From Zymoseptoria tritici IPO323 (taxonomy: Eukaryota > Ascomycota > Dothideomycetes > Mycosphaerellales > Mycosphaerellaceae), in contig NC_018217.1 in NCBI RefSeq assembly GCF_000219625.1, positions 2,914,001 through 2,978,000 of the forward strand: a stretch of 64,000 nt of DNA, written 5' to 3'. This document shows, piece by piece, positions 32,711 to 43,478 of this stretch. Numbering within the stretch: position 1 is the first letter of the stretch; each line of letters starts with the position of its first letter. A program made the translations under genes and the position numbers. The notes beneath the pieces were generated by a model. That model was not told the DNA's origin. It did no database searches and was given only the letters and a program-made list of their open reading frames with translations.

Positions 32711-34777
32711 ATGCCTGCAATTCGCGTCACCAACCCGTTCGCCTCCTCCGGCACCACCACCGAGACCATCCTATCCGAGAAGGACTCCATCCGCATCATC
32801 GAGCCTGTCAACACACAGCCGAAGCGAAACTTTGCACGACCGCGGTTCTCGCTGCCATTCTCCTCCACATCACCCAAGAGTGCGAAATTGTCGGCCGAAG
32901 GACAAACACAACACCGACTCGACGCGCCGCAACTCTCGCAATTCCGACCGCCGAGCCCACAAATATCCACTCTCAGCCTGCCCACGATTAATCTGACGAC
33001 AGCGACGGGTGAGAAGAGCAAGATGGAGGAGTTGCAGAAGCCATTGACACTATTCTCACCTCCTACACCGTCGGAAGCGCGACGCATTGCGAAACGCCAC
33101 GCTGCATTTGGACCTCTCGGATCGAAGCAACATCTATACTCGTCGAGATTCGTGGGCGAGGAGTTCCCGGAGCCGATCGAGGACGAACCACCATACTTCT
33201 ACCTCATCACAACCTACATCTCCTACCTAGTACTCATCATTTTCGGACACGTGCGAGACTTTTTCGGCAAGCGATTCAAGCCGGATCATTACAAGCAGCT
33301 GCGCGAATGCGATGGATACGCGCCGCTAAACTCCGATTTCGACAACTTCTACATTCGACGTTTGCAATTGCGCATCAACGACTGCTTCCGTCGGCCAGTG
33401 ACTGGTGTTCCCGGACGTTTCATCACTCTTCTCGACCGCACGAGCGACGATGGCAACATCACCTTCAAGCTCACGGGTACCACCACACAAACGCTCAACA
33501 TGTCGTCCTACAACTACCTCGGTTTCGCCGATGCTGAGGGTGAATGCGCAGACGCAGCAGAGGCCAGCTTGAAGAAGTACGGAATCTCTTTCTGCTCACC
33601 TCGCGGTGATGTTGGTACCTCAGAACTGCACACCGAAGTCGAGCGACAGGTGGCCGAATTTGTCGGAAAGCCTGCAGCAACAATCTACTCCATGGGTTTC
33701 GTCACAAATGCCACCATCTTTCCTGTCCTCGTCGGCAAGGGTTGCTTGATGATTTCCGACCAGCTCAACCACGCCTCAATTCGCTTCGGCGCTCGTCTCA
33801 GTGGAGCAGTCATCGACATGTTCAAGCACAACGACATGAACGACCTGGAGCGACTCCTCCGCGAGCGCATCTCTCAAGGTCAACCGCGCACCCACCGACC
33901 ATGGAGGAAGATTCTTGTTGCCGTCGAGGGTCTGTACAGCATGGAGGGCACACTCTGCAACCTCCCATCCCTCGTCGCCCTCAAGAAGAAGTACAAGTTT
34001 GCCCTCTACGTTGACGAAGCCCACTCCATCGGAGCTCTTGGCCCTCGTGGTCGCGGTGTTTGCGACTATTTCGGCATCGACCCAGAAGACATTGACATCC
34101 TCATGGGCACATTCACGAAATCCTTCGGCGCCAACGGCGGCTACATCTCTGGCAGCAAAGACCTGATTGACAAAATCCGCGTCAACAACGCCGGCACCAT
34201 CTACGGCGAATGTCCGACTCCCGCCGTCCTATCTCAAATCCAATCGTCCCTCCGCATCATTTCCGGCGACCTCTGTCCGGGTCAAGGCGAAGAGCGTCTC
34301 CAGCGTCTCGCCTTCAACAGCAGATATCTCCGCCTCGGTCTCAAGCGTCTGGGCTTCATCATCTACGGCCACGACGACTCGCCCATCATCCCGCTCTTGC
34401 TCTACCACCCAGCCAAGATCCCCGCCTTTTCCCACGAAATGCTCAAGCGCAAAATCGCCGTCGTCGTGGTTGGATACCCTGCTACACCTCTCATCTCTTC
34501 TCGCGCGCGATTCTGTGTCTCCGCGGCGCATACGAAGGATGACCTGGATCGACTTCTCGCGGCAGTGGATCAGGCGGGTGAGGTGCTGCAGTTGAAGTTC
34601 AGCTCTGGTGCGGCGGGCGGACAGGAGCCAATGCATGACGGTTTGGTAAACGAGGAGGAAGCGGAGGTGAGGAGTTGTTTGGAAGTTGGCGAGGGCAAGG
34701 GCGTTGTCGCGCCGAGGTGGAAGGTTGAAGATGTCATTCGACGAGGAGTGGCGGATGTGAAGAAGCCGTTGTGTTGA
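32711..34777 (+). CDS. LCB2: Serine palmitoyltransferase subunit 2, Lcb2
   Basis: A single-exon protein of 688 residues. With Lcb1 it condenses serine and palmitoyl-CoA to 3-ketosphinganine, the first step of sphingolipid synthesis, at the ER. A membrane segment (TTYISYLVLIIFGHVRDFFG) precedes the alpha-oxoamine synthase domain. Family motifs follow: LNMSSYNYLGFA, FCSPRGDVGTSELHTEVE, SDQLNHASIRFGARLSG, YSMEGTLCNLPSLVALKKKY, LYVDEAHSIGALGPRGRG and GTFTKSFGANGGYISGS, where Lys470 would carry the PLP. The catalytic DEAHS and TFTKS motifs are intact. The N-terminal 130 residues before the membrane segment are low-complexity and longer than in yeast (561 residues). The C-terminal tail is also extended. 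Identification is near certain. Confidence 0.96.
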   Translation: MPAIRVTNPFASSGTTTETILSEKDSIRIIEPVNTQPKRNFARPRFSLPFSSTSPKSAKLSAEGQTQHRLDAPQLSQFRPPSPQISTLSLPTINLTTATGEKSKMEELQKPLTLFSPPTPSEARRIAKRHAAFGPLGSKQHLYSSRFVGEEFPEPIEDEPPYFYLITTYISYLVLIIFGHVRDFFGKRFKPDHYKQLRECDGYAPLNSDFDNFYIRRLQLRINDCFRRPVTGVPGRFITLLDRTSDDGNITFKLTGTTTQTLNMSSYNYLGFADAEGECADAAEASLKKYGISFCSPRGDVGTSELHTEVERQVAEFVGKPAATIYSMGFVTNATIFPVLVGKGCLMISDQLNHASIRFGARLSGAVIDMFKHNDMNDLERLLRERISQGQPRTHRPWRKILVAVEGLYSMEGTLCNLPSLVALKKKYKFALYVDEAHSIGALGPRGRGVCDYFGIDPEDIDILMGTFTKSFGANGGYISGSKDLIDKIRVNNAGTIYGECPTPAVLSQIQSSLRIISGDLCPGQGEERLQRLAFNSRYLRLGLKRLGFIIYGHDDSPIIPLLLYHPAKIPAFSHEMLKRKIAVVVVGYPATPLISSRARFCVSAAHTKDDLDRLLAAVDQAGEVLQLKFSSGAAGGQEPMHDGLVNEEEAEVRSCLEVGEGKGVVAPRWKVEDVIRRGVADVKKPLC

Positions 34778-35620
34778 TGAGGACGAAGGGTGTAGAGGTT
34801 TTCTTTTTGGTTCGACGGGGAAGGAGATTGGGGAATGGGCATTGATGAACGGTTACGATGCTCCACGTCAGGTGTGTCGTGCCAAACGCCATCGCATCAT
34901 GCAAGCAGGACGCAAGCAAGAGGGCGCAATGACTCGAGGTCTACCCGCGAGCTCCAAGCCTAGAGCGAAGAGGTTCAGAGGATAAGGATCAGGAATTCTT
35001 CTTCAGAGAGACAAGAGTTTAATATTGCATGGGATGGGGAGAAGAAGACGGATATGCATGCAGTCAGGAATGGATAGATGGATCATAGGGGAGAGAGAAG
35101 GGCAACGTCGAAAGGCACGGAGCAGAGACGAGCAAACAAACATAATACCATTCACAAACAATTTGTCTCATTCCCACTGTCAAATGTCACCTTCTCACTG
35201 CCGTCGCAAGCTGTTCATTCATGACGGTCACGCGCCAATCACTGTCCCGTCTGCTGAAAGAAACTTGCCAATCTGGCCGAGTGAGTGAGGTATCGTGTCG
35301 TCCTCATTAAAGCTGTATCCACTATATCCACATGCCGTCCCCTACATCAATGTCTTGTTCCGCTTCATTCTTCTGCTGGTCATGTTCCCTTCGTCTGTGA
35401 AATATGCCGCCTGAATTCATTTCCATACGTTCATTTCTGTCCTCGCTCTTGTCATGTTCTCCCATTGAGATATGCTCGCTCCTGCATAGACCGTGACAAT
35501 TCTAGACCTGCTCCATATTGTCCATTTCCCACACTCTTTCTCGCGTTTGCCCTCCTCTCATCCTCGCCTCACTTCATAACTTCATAATTCATACTTCCAT
35601 TCCCTCCTGACCCCAACCCT
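34778..35620. other. Convergent intergenic region, no gene seen
   Basis: About 840 bp between the LCB2 stop and the 3' end of the next minus-strand gene. It should carry both 3' untranslated regions. No RNA or coding signal is recognised. Confidence 0.5.
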
Positions 35621-37466
35621 TCAATACTCCTCATCACTCCCATCCCCCACAAAAGCCTGACACTCCCCCACCCTCAAGTCCGGCACGCCCTTCACCACGG
35701 CTTCCTCCGTCAAAGCAACCCCACCGTCGACTTCCACTTCACTTCCCTCGCTGCCACTCGACCAGCTGCCTCGACTATCTCTCGAGCGATCTCTCAGTCG
35801 CAGGCCGATATTGTCTTGAGTCAGAAGCTCGGCCGATTGGGCCTTGGTGCTCGACAGTTGCTTGCGCAAGGTCACATTGTTGAAAGCTTCGCTGTACTCG
35901 TCGTCGTGGAGATGAGGCGCGAGGCCGACTGTTCCACCTTTCGTGGTTGTGTGGGGAGTTGGCAAGCTGACTGATGAGGCGGATGATGACGACCCGTCGT
36001 ATGACAAGGGATCTTCGACGAGGAAGCGGAAGGATGGCGATGAATTGCCGGCAGACGAAAGATCGGTGGACTCCAACTCGGGCATGTAGCCGTGGTTGGC
36101 GGCGCGGCGGCCATCTTCGAAACCCGAGTCGTACGCGCAGCCGGAATGGCGGGAGCAGACTGGGCAGTGATGTGGACCCGGGCAAGGATAGAGGTCGGAT
36201 GGTGAGCGAGAGGCTGTGGGCGAGATGTTCTCGATGCTGGACGAATTAGAGCGAGAAGTCTCTTCCTCTTCGGTGTCAGTCGGACTCCAGTTGACGGAGA
36301 TTTCGTCGGTGTCGTGGGACTCTTGCAGGGTGAGGTCCACGCTCTGGTCAGTGGAGAGCGAGTTGTTGTGTGGAACGGGAGGTTGACGCAGGCCGAGGTT
36401 GCGAGCGATCTTGGGATCGATGATCGGGAGGTCTTCGAGTCCTTCGACAGTCAGAGGTGGAAGCTCATCGTTGTAAGCGGCCTCGAAGGAGGCCCATTTG
36501 CGGTCGCGAAAGTAAGGCTTGCAAGTCACGCATACTTGGAGACTGCATCTGGGAAAGCCACTGGCGACGGCACGCTGTGGAGATGGAGAGGTCGATGTGG
36601 ATGACTTGCTCGCGGGGCTGTCCGAGGGTATGTTCACGCGTACGAAAGGCAGGATGCCGATGTCGCCGGATTGGAGAGCTTTGGCAGGGCTCGTACCTGG
36701 TGAAGTGATGATACTCTTGAAGGGAGTGAAACCGTGCTGAGTGATGAGATTGCCGGCCGGATCGTTGGAGACGCGGAAGTGTGCGGGCAGACGAGGGATC
36801 ATTCTCTCGGCCTTCTTGACGGCTCGGATGGTCTCGACCTTCTGCTTGATGAGTCGGGTAACTTGCTCGCTAGTGTACTCTTTCGCGCGAATGGACGTGA
36901 TGATGCATGTTTGCATTTGCAAAGTCTCGGCAAGGAGAGCTTTTGCCTCGAAAACATCGGCATCGTTTGGAATTGCGTCAAGCTGTGCCTGTAGGAAGGC
37001 GACATGGGGAAGAGGCTGGACAAGCTGGTGATCTTGCTGGCAGGTGTAGAGCCACTTGGTCTCTGGTTTCTTAGAACAAAGATCGCAAAACAAGTGGTTG
37101 CCGTAGATTCGGCCCATGGTCGTGTGAGTGCAGCGAGTGTTACTCTTTTGCGCTTTGGGGACACGATTTGTCGTTGGCGCAGCCTTTGTAGTAGTGGTCA
37201 GCCATGAGTCGTGGAATGCCGCATGAATATGCAAGTGAAGTGGGTATGGAGAGAGCACGTGCAAAGCGCGAATGCTCTACAAGTCGACAACTCACTGTCT
37301 TCATGGCAGCCACAAACTCGGCCACATTGGGCGGATTGGTAGTATTGGTGCGTGGGGTCGAGTGCCAGAAGGGGTCGTTGCGCTCGTGCTGGGCGTTGTC
37401 GGTGGCGGGCGTGGTGGCGGGGGTGGGCAGGGCGTGCTGCAAGTCGTTGAAGTTGTTGAAAGCCAT
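35621..37466 (-). CDS. Fungal-specific CxxC protein of unknown function
   Basis: Two exons, 37466-37296 and 37183-35621, join across a 112-bp intron to 577 residues. I do not recognise the family. Exon 1 is a short region (MAFNNFNDLQHALPTPATT) ending FVAAMKT. Exon 2 begins AAPTTNRVPK and soon shows a Cys-rich unit at residues 90-109: CDLC, then a Cys at 105 and a His at 109 in KWLYTCQQDH. Two further pairs occur: CVTC in LQVCVTCKPYFRDRKW, and CPVC in CPGPHHCPVC. Helical stretches around LLAETLQMQTCIITS and VTRLIKQKVETIRAVKKAE follow the first unit. The remainder is Ser/Thr/acidic low complexity. The pairs could bind zinc; this is inference. The internal Met (GRIYG) is an alternative start if exon 1 is wrong. 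Confidence 0.7.
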
Positions 37467-38385
37467 GGCGTTGGAGGCGTGTGTAAATGAATGGCCGTTC
37501 CGGAGAGCGCGTCGGGTGTTTGTGTTTGGGTGAAGTCGGCTTTCTTTCAAGAAGAGAGCGAGAAGTGTATTGATTCTGAAAGAAGGAGATGGCACATTGG
37601 AATAAGGTAGTGCCTGCCGTTGCTGGCGTAGTCCCGCTTCTCCTTCTCACCCGGTATGGCGAAACTGCTTACCATGTGCATCGTCAGTTCTGTCCTGGCT
37701 CGACCACGCTTTGCCTCTGCAAGATCCGTATGCTAGTGTATCGCCATTGGCATTGATACCGTGGTAGAAGTTGCGTGTCCTTCGTGTGTGACCTCACTGG
37801 AACCCGCGTGCATTCCAACTCATCTAGTGCATCAACAACAGTGCTTCACCTCTATCCATCTTGATCGGACCATTTGGCGCTCTTCAAGGAGGACCAGAAG
37901 TCGCTCTCTCACGTCCGATACCGTGCATGCAAATGCACGGGACGATGCTCCGGAGACTATCAAGCTCTGGCAGCAGCATGAACCCTCGTAGCTCGTACTG
38001 ATTTGCAGCATCGTGCAGCCCTTCTCTTTCAGCGAGTCCTCGCAATTTTCTTTCGCATCAATCTACCAAGTGCTCTTGGACGTTGGCAGAGAAGAAGACG
38101 AGTGTTATCTCGAGGCTTTGACTGCCGGCGGCCTCCGCTTGCCGGACGTTGCCGTGGCACAAGGACGATCGGCAAACAAACACGGCCGAACTCGATCATC
38201 CCGACACAACTGATCAACGGCCAACGTCTTTCCGTTTCAGACATCGACAATCTTCGAGAGCTAAGATACACCACACTGCTGAGAGCTTCGTCCCTGCGCG
38301 ACCACTCTCACTCCACGATACGCGTTCGTCGCGCGCCGCCACGATATCGACCCCGACCACCCCGCGACAAGCGTAACCACTCATC
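37467..38385. other. Divergent intergenic region, no gene seen
   Basis: About 920 bp between the CxxC gene and the Mpv17-family gene, presumably both promoters and leaders. No coding signal is convincing. Confidence 0.5.
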
Positions 38386-39308
38386 ATGTCGGTCAAGTTC
38401 GAGCAGAAAGAGACGATTCGCACCAATGTCGGACAGGGCAGTGTGCGGGAAGCGTTGAAGAAGGGCGACAAGTCTGGTGTCTTGCATGAGGTCGGAGAGA
38501 AGCTCACCAAGGGCGGCAGTCCAGATGGTTACCTTGCCGTACGCGACTTCGGATACTCGCAGCTCGCGACGAGAACGAGATACACACAGACTAATGCATA
38601 TTTCAACAGTGGTACTTGAAGCAGCTCCAGGAGTCTCCTCTGCGCACCAAGATGCTCACCTCGGGTTCTCTCGCCGGTCTACAAGAGCTCCTCGCCTCGT
38701 GGATCGCAAAGGACCGCAGCAAGAATGGACACTACTTCACCTCGCGCGTGCCTAAGATGGCCGCCTACGGTGCTCTCATCAGTGCTCCGCTCGGACATGT
38801 GATGATCTCAATCCTACAAAAGGCCTTTGCTGGTCGCACGAGCTTGAAGTCGAAGATCTTGCAGATTCTCCTGTCCAACCTCATTGTATGAAGGCTCTCT
38901 TTCCTTGCCTCACTCGCGGTAACACTCTCTGACTAACTACCTTCCCAGATCTCGCCCATTCAGAACGGTGTCTACCTCTTCTCCATGGCCATCATTGCCG
39001 GTGCCCGAACCTTCCACCAGATCCGTGCCACCGTTCGCGCCGGGTTCATGCCCGTCATGAAGGTGTCATGGGTGACTTCGCCCATTGCTCTGGCGTTCGC
39101 TCAGGCTTTCCTGCCTAACGAACTCTGGGTGCCGTTCTTCAACATGGTCGGGTTCGTGATCGGAACTTATATCAATGCGCATACCAAGAAGAAGAGGCTG
39201 CAAGCTCTCCGTCGCAAGTATGCGGACAACAGAACTTCGGACGGGAGGACTACCGACGGGAGGAGCGACTATGGCCGTCCGGGACAAGGTCCACCTGGAG
39301 GATTTTAG
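38386..39308 (+). CDS. Mpv17/PMP22-family membrane protein
   Basis: Three exons, 38386-38538, 38610-38885 and 38949-39308, join to 262 residues. The middle and last exons carry the Mpv17/PMP22 fold: WYLKQLQESPLRTKMLTSG, the loop KMAAYGALISAPLGHVM, then FHQIRATVRAGFMPVMKVSW, and VPFFNMVGFVIGTYINA. Family members are small four-helix proteins of the peroxisomal or inner mitochondrial membrane, thought to form channels. The N-terminal 50 residues are hydrophilic and replace the usual short start. The C-terminus (about 30 residues) is Arg/Gly/Asp-rich. No clear mitochondrial presequence is present, which fits a peroxisomal PMP22-like assignment better; this is inference. All joins preserve frame with good splice sites. 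Confidence 0.87.
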
Positions 39309-39846
39309 GAGATGATTGGACTATGCTTGTGGAACGGTGGGCAGAGCATGGGTATTGGCGATGGAATTTGGAGGCGACGACAAGACACAGACATGGCATG
39401 TAATGTAACTCGAGCGTGTCTACCCTTGCAGTGGATAGGCGGTATGTATTTAGATTTGAGCGAATGCAAAGTTGACAACTCAGACAGGTCGCTCGACATG
39501 ACGACCCAACTTCGTCAGCATATGTGAAGATGCTGAGCATTTGCATTTGACGGCTGTGTACGACAATCGTGCTACCGACGATCCGTGGACTTTCCAGCAG
39601 ATATTTGTTTGCTTCGCCCGAGAGCACATCTTTCGGAAGCCAATCGCTGTCTGTCAAGCTGCTGCAGACCTTGTGCTCGACGGAAGAAAATGGCCCATCT
39701 ACCCGGCCTAGCTCTTTGTCACACTCCATCCTCTCGCGCCATACCTTACACAATCACTGACACGACATCCGCATGGCCAGCGTCTTCACAATCTTTACCA
39801 GCAAGCAGGGAGCAATCGGCAATCTGCAGATGAGCGACGCTCCAAA

Positions 39847-39974
39847 ATGGCGAAGCAATCCGACTTCCCTGGCCAACAGACCCGCATAACCAAGTTTGTT
39901 CTCCCTCGACGGGCACGGTCAGAAAGCACCATCGCGACCGGCGAGTGGCGAGCGATGGTCAACCGCTCCACGAT
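39847..39974 (+). CDS. Possible 5' exon of the SprT-like gene, with PIP-box-like motif
   Basis: An ATG at 39847 opens 42 codons that end in a strong GTAAGT donor at 39975. The peptide includes QTRITKFV, close to the PCNA-interacting box Q-x-x-I-x-x-F-aromatic but with Val at the last position. A frame-correct acceptor into the SprT-like frame exists at 40188-40189, giving a 215-bp intron, long for this window; an intermediate exon is possible. The link is a proposal. Confidence 0.35.
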
Positions 39975-40130
39975 GTAAGTACCACATCTCCACATATTCA
40001 TACATCAAGCCTTCGCCAAACTCTCCCGCGTTGTGCTGTCTGTCCGTCCTTCTTTTGGCGATCCCAGCATATCTATCTGTAGCACACGCTGCCCTCGAAA
40101 CCTCCAGCTCTCTCTTCAGTCTTTCAGAAC

Positions 40131-42278
40131 ATGGCTTGGCCTCGACAAAACCTACAAGCGTTGGCATACCCTCTCCCGAAACCTGCCAGAGACGTCCACT
40201 ATCCCAACCTGCACCGCAACCACATCCGTCGCCTTCGCACTCACTCCGACAACGCAGCATGGAAGCAAGACAAAACTATCGCCGTCCTCCTCGACAAAGA
40301 TCTCGAACGACCGGGCGATCTCGGCTGGTCACTTGACTATGCGACAGCATGGTGCTACCGTCACCTCGTCTCCAATCAACCCGACATCACCGACACAATC
40401 GACCACATCCGCGAACTCGATCACATCAGTCCGAAGACACCATACTACATTTTCAACCACCTCGACCGCGTCCTCTTTGGTGGGAAACTCAAGTTCATGG
40501 TCTATCTCCGCTGGAAAGCTCTAGCATCTTGCACGACCGGCATGACTTCCGCGCCCAACATTTCTGGCGTCCCGAGGATATGCATCGATCTCAACCGCAC
40601 GCCGTTCGAAAACCACGAGCCTCACATTGATGACCTCCTCGAAGCATTGATCCACCAAATGATCCACGCATACTTCCTCGTCACCTGCGGATCCCAAAAG
40701 AAATCCGAAACCCCCGACGGCCGGCTGGCAGATGGGAAACACTTCGGCGTCCTCCTGCTGACCATCAAAGACATCACCAAATCCTGCGCCGACGGTGTGC
40801 TGGACCTCATTTTCCACGCTCACAAACGTCGACAAGTCGAAGGTCCCTTACCCCTCCGCCCTGTCCGCTCACCCTCGTCCCGCGCATCGTACATCGCTCT
40901 CCACCCCTCATCCACGTCCGAGACCGGTCCCGCGGCTACGCCCGGTCATACAAACTGCATGGCCTCCAACGCCCACATCATCTACGCGGCTCTCAAGTCC
41001 TGGCAAGTGACCGACTACTCCGTCGCGCTGGACCTCGGTCTCACCTCTCTCCGCGGCGACGAAGTCTACGACTTGAGCACAGACGGCTCACTCGTCAAAC
41101 ATTCCCGTCTCTCCGCCCCTCCCAGTAACACGTACGTCGAATTCCTCTGGGACGAAAAGAGAATCATGCTCCCTCGGGAGAAATGTCTCCGCTTCCCCAG
41201 CCTCGTCAAACCGATCAAGAAAATGGGCCTATACCAACTCCAAATCGAGGGCAAATGTTCGTTCGACACGTTCAAGGCGATTTACGACTTTGTGCAAAAG
41301 GGCGAGTGTCTACCCACCCTCCTCTCCGAAGTCGCCGGCACATCTTCGACTTCCGCGGACAGTGGCCCACCAGTCTGGAACGTCGACCCCAAAGACAACG
41401 ACTCGGAAACCCAATCCATCCTCGCGGCCATCAAGACCTTCAAAGTCGCCGAGACGACGAAATTCACCGAACTGATGGCGTACATGATCAAGAAGTTGTG
41501 GAGCATGAAGTCCACCTCCGACGACCCCATCGCTGCTCTCCGCGAACTCTACAACGACGAAGGGAAAGAGCGGGAATTCGTCGTCAACGGCGAGTTGGGT
41601 CGGTGGGCGAGGAAGTTCCTCGTGAGGAAGAGCTCTTCATCTCGCGATCGTCATCGTCATCATCATCGGTACGCGAGGGACGGTGTTTCGAATTATGCGC
41701 TCATGGCGATGTGTCGTCCCACAGAACTGAAGGGCTTCTTTAACCGGAATGCGGCTTTCAAAGAGGATGTTCTTATTGCGGAGAATGAATTACGTCTCGA
41801 TCAGGCGCATGCGAGAGGCTTGGTGGCGGAGGGGAGTAGTTCGAGTTTGTCGAGTTTGGGATCGTCGGGGTATTCTTCTTCTTCTTCTTCTTCGTCGAGG
41901 GGAGATGGCAGACTGGGATTGGAAGATGAATGGAGTCGGTTGCGGTTGGATGATGTGAGGGCGAGATTGGCGCTTGAAAGCGGACGCGGCGGACTGGGGT
42001 TCCCGACGAGTGTGGCGGTGAATTTGTTATCGCCTAGGATCGGAGGGTCGCCGATTGGTGGGAGGGCGGGTGGGTTTGGGGGAGTGTTGGACGATGCGTA
42101 TGCGCAGCAGCGGGCGATCAAGAGGGAGAGGGAGAGGGAGCGTTTTGTGTTTGATGGTGGGAAAGGAGGTTGGAGGGATGAGGTGGGAGAGGAGTGGAGG
42201 TTGGGAGACTTGTTTGGTGATGGGGTTTTGGGGTGGGAGAGGGACAGGGAGAGGGAGATGGTGTTTGGCGATATGTGA
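40131..42278 (+). CDS. SprT-like (Spartan-type) domain protein
   Basis: An uninterrupted frame of 715 residues. The N-terminal third is SprT-like: the run YYIFNHLDRVLFGGKL, then PRICIDLNRTPF, and EALIHQMIHAYFLVTCGSQK around the metal site (His175, His179), then DGKHFGVLLLTIKDI. In place of the HExxH glutamate there is Gln176. SprT/Spartan proteins are metalloproteases for DNA-protein crosslinks. A middle region (VEFLWDEKRIMLPREKCLRF, then TFKAIYDFVQKGECLP) is a fungal-specific module. The C-terminal 200 residues are low complexity with a Ser run encoded by (TTC/TCT)n near 41875-41895, Gly/Arg-rich stretches and many GGG-rich codons, unlike the upstream codon use. The first ATG may not be the real start; an upstream exon is listed separately. 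Confidence 0.78.
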   Translation: MAWPRQNLQALAYPLPKPARDVHYPNLHRNHIRRLRTHSDNAAWKQDKTIAVLLDKDLERPGDLGWSLDYATAWCYRHLVSNQPDITDTIDHIRELDHISPKTPYYIFNHLDRVLFGGKLKFMVYLRWKALASCTTGMTSAPNISGVPRICIDLNRTPFENHEPHIDDLLEALIHQMIHAYFLVTCGSQKKSETPDGRLADGKHFGVLLLTIKDITKSCADGVLDLIFHAHKRRQVEGPLPLRPVRSPSSRASYIALHPSSTSETGPAATPGHTNCMASNAHIIYAALKSWQVTDYSVALDLGLTSLRGDEVYDLSTDGSLVKHSRLSAPPSNTYVEFLWDEKRIMLPREKCLRFPSLVKPIKKMGLYQLQIEGKCSFDTFKAIYDFVQKGECLPTLLSEVAGTSSTSADSGPPVWNVDPKDNDSETQSILAAIKTFKVAETTKFTELMAYMIKKLWSMKSTSDDPIAALRELYNDEGKEREFVVNGELGRWARKFLVRKSSSSRDRHRHHHRYARDGVSNYALMAMCRPTELKGFFNRNAAFKEDVLIAENELRLDQAHARGLVAEGSSSSLSSLGSSGYSSSSSSSSRGDGRLGLEDEWSRLRLDDVRARLALESGRGGLGFPTSVAVNLLSPRIGGSPIGGRAGGFGGVLDDAYAQQRAIKRERERERFVFDGGKGGWRDEVGEEWRLGDLFGDGVLGWERDREREMVFGDM

Positions 42279-42695
42279 TTTTGACGATGGTGGGTTCGAG
42301 TGGACGGTGAATTGGAGGGCATCACGGAAACGCATGGCCGTGCAAGAAGTGTGGGAGCGATGGAGCAATTCGAGGTCTCCGGCATGGCGGGTTGGCATTG
42401 AGAGTTCGGAGTATTGGCGGTCGGAGGGCAGCGAGAAAGTGATACGGCATGGCGTGGGCTTGCACGAAATGCGTTCAATTTAGACTAGCATTCATGATGT
42501 AGATAGCATTCGAGAACTTTGAGTGGAGGCGTACCAGCTGATATACTGTACAAGAGGCATATACCGAAGGTGACTGACACCCATTCGTACTCTCTTTCCA
42601 TCACCGCGCCACATCGCGCGCATCTCCATTCAATAAACTCTCCGTACTTACCTCCCTCCCATCCTCACCCACACAAACTCCCACTCTCCCCTAGA
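42279..42695. other. Convergent intergenic region, no gene seen
   Basis: About 420 bp between two 3' ends, with a CT-rich right side. Nothing else is recognised. Confidence 0.45.
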
Positions 42696-43478
42696 CTACC
42701 CAACCTGCCCCGTGAAAAAATCAATACTATTCGGCCTCTCCCCTCCCTCCATCCCCCACGGCCCCCTCACCCTCTCCCCCTCATCCGCCATCCCCACAAC
42801 TCTCACCCCTTTCGTAAACAGCACAGTATTCAACACGAACCACAACCTCTCCCCTCTCTCCCCTTCTTCCAAACACGGGAATGTATGGTCCCATACCGTC
42901 CTCCTCTCCTTTTCTCCCAACGGCTTGACGAGCGCGAGGAGGGCGGTGAGGATGGGTCGGTCGGAGGAGAGGGAGATGAGGAGAGTGGGGGAGTGAGGCG
43001 TTAGGATTGGGCGGAAGAGGGAGGGGCGGGTGGGGAGGTGCAGGGTGCGGAGAGTGGTGAGCAGGCGGGTTTCGAGGGGGGTGAGGTTGGAGGTTGGGAG
43101 GTGGTGGTGAGGTACCCGGCTCCGCCTCCTTTCTTCGATGAGGCGGCGTTGACTATCTGGCGAGAGGCGCCTTGGTACGGGACCGGAGGGTGGTGGTTTT
43201 TGCCATGCGGTGGTTTGCGACGATTGAGCGGCGCGCCAGGTCGAGGTGTGCTCGTGGGGCAGGTTTTGGTGGATCGGATTTGTGGTTGGGGAGAAGTCCT
43301 GCGGGATGTGGAGCGCTACTGTCGGGTAGGTCGCGGTGGGTAGTGGTGGAGGAGGATGTTTGTCGGGACTGAAGAAGGAGGTGAGGCGAATGATTAGGTT
43401 GTCGAGGTAGATTGACATTCGGATTGTGCGGGAGGGCTTGGTTGGTCTTGATGGAGATTTGTTGGGGCGTTTGAGCAT
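42696..43478 (-). CDS. Hypothetical protein, proline/arginine-rich
   Basis: A single open frame of 260 codons that I do not recognise. An internal Met at residue 21 (MSIYLDNLIIRLTSFFSPDK) is a natural start after a basic leader, giving 240 residues. The first part is Pro/Ser/His-rich. The C-terminal half is more structured: TPLETRLLTTLRTLHLPTRP, then LLISLSSDRPILTALLALVK and ERLWFVLNTVLFTKGVRVVG, ending SIDFFTGQVG. The hydrophobic pattern and a stop-free frame make it more likely real than chance, although this region's skewed composition favours long frames on both strands. No transmembrane segment or signal peptide is clear. Confidence 0.5.
   Translation of the reverse strand: MLKRPNKSPSRPTKPSRTIRMSIYLDNLIIRLTSFFSPDKHPPPPLPTATYPTVALHIPQDFSPTTNPIHQNLPHEHTSTWRAAQSSQTTAWQKPPPSGPVPRRLSPDSQRRLIEERRRSRVPHHHLPTSNLTPLETRLLTTLRTLHLPTRPSLFRPILTPHSPTLLISLSSDRPILTALLALVKPLGEKERRTVWDHTFPCLEEGERGERLWFVLNTVLFTKGVRVVGMADEGERVRGPWGMEGGERPNSIDFFTGQVG

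Noticed and set aside
40033..40524. Alternative frame over the start of the SprT-like gene
   Set aside because: It ends inside the SprT-like domain and its sequence is Ser/Thr low complexity; the other frame carries the domain motifs.
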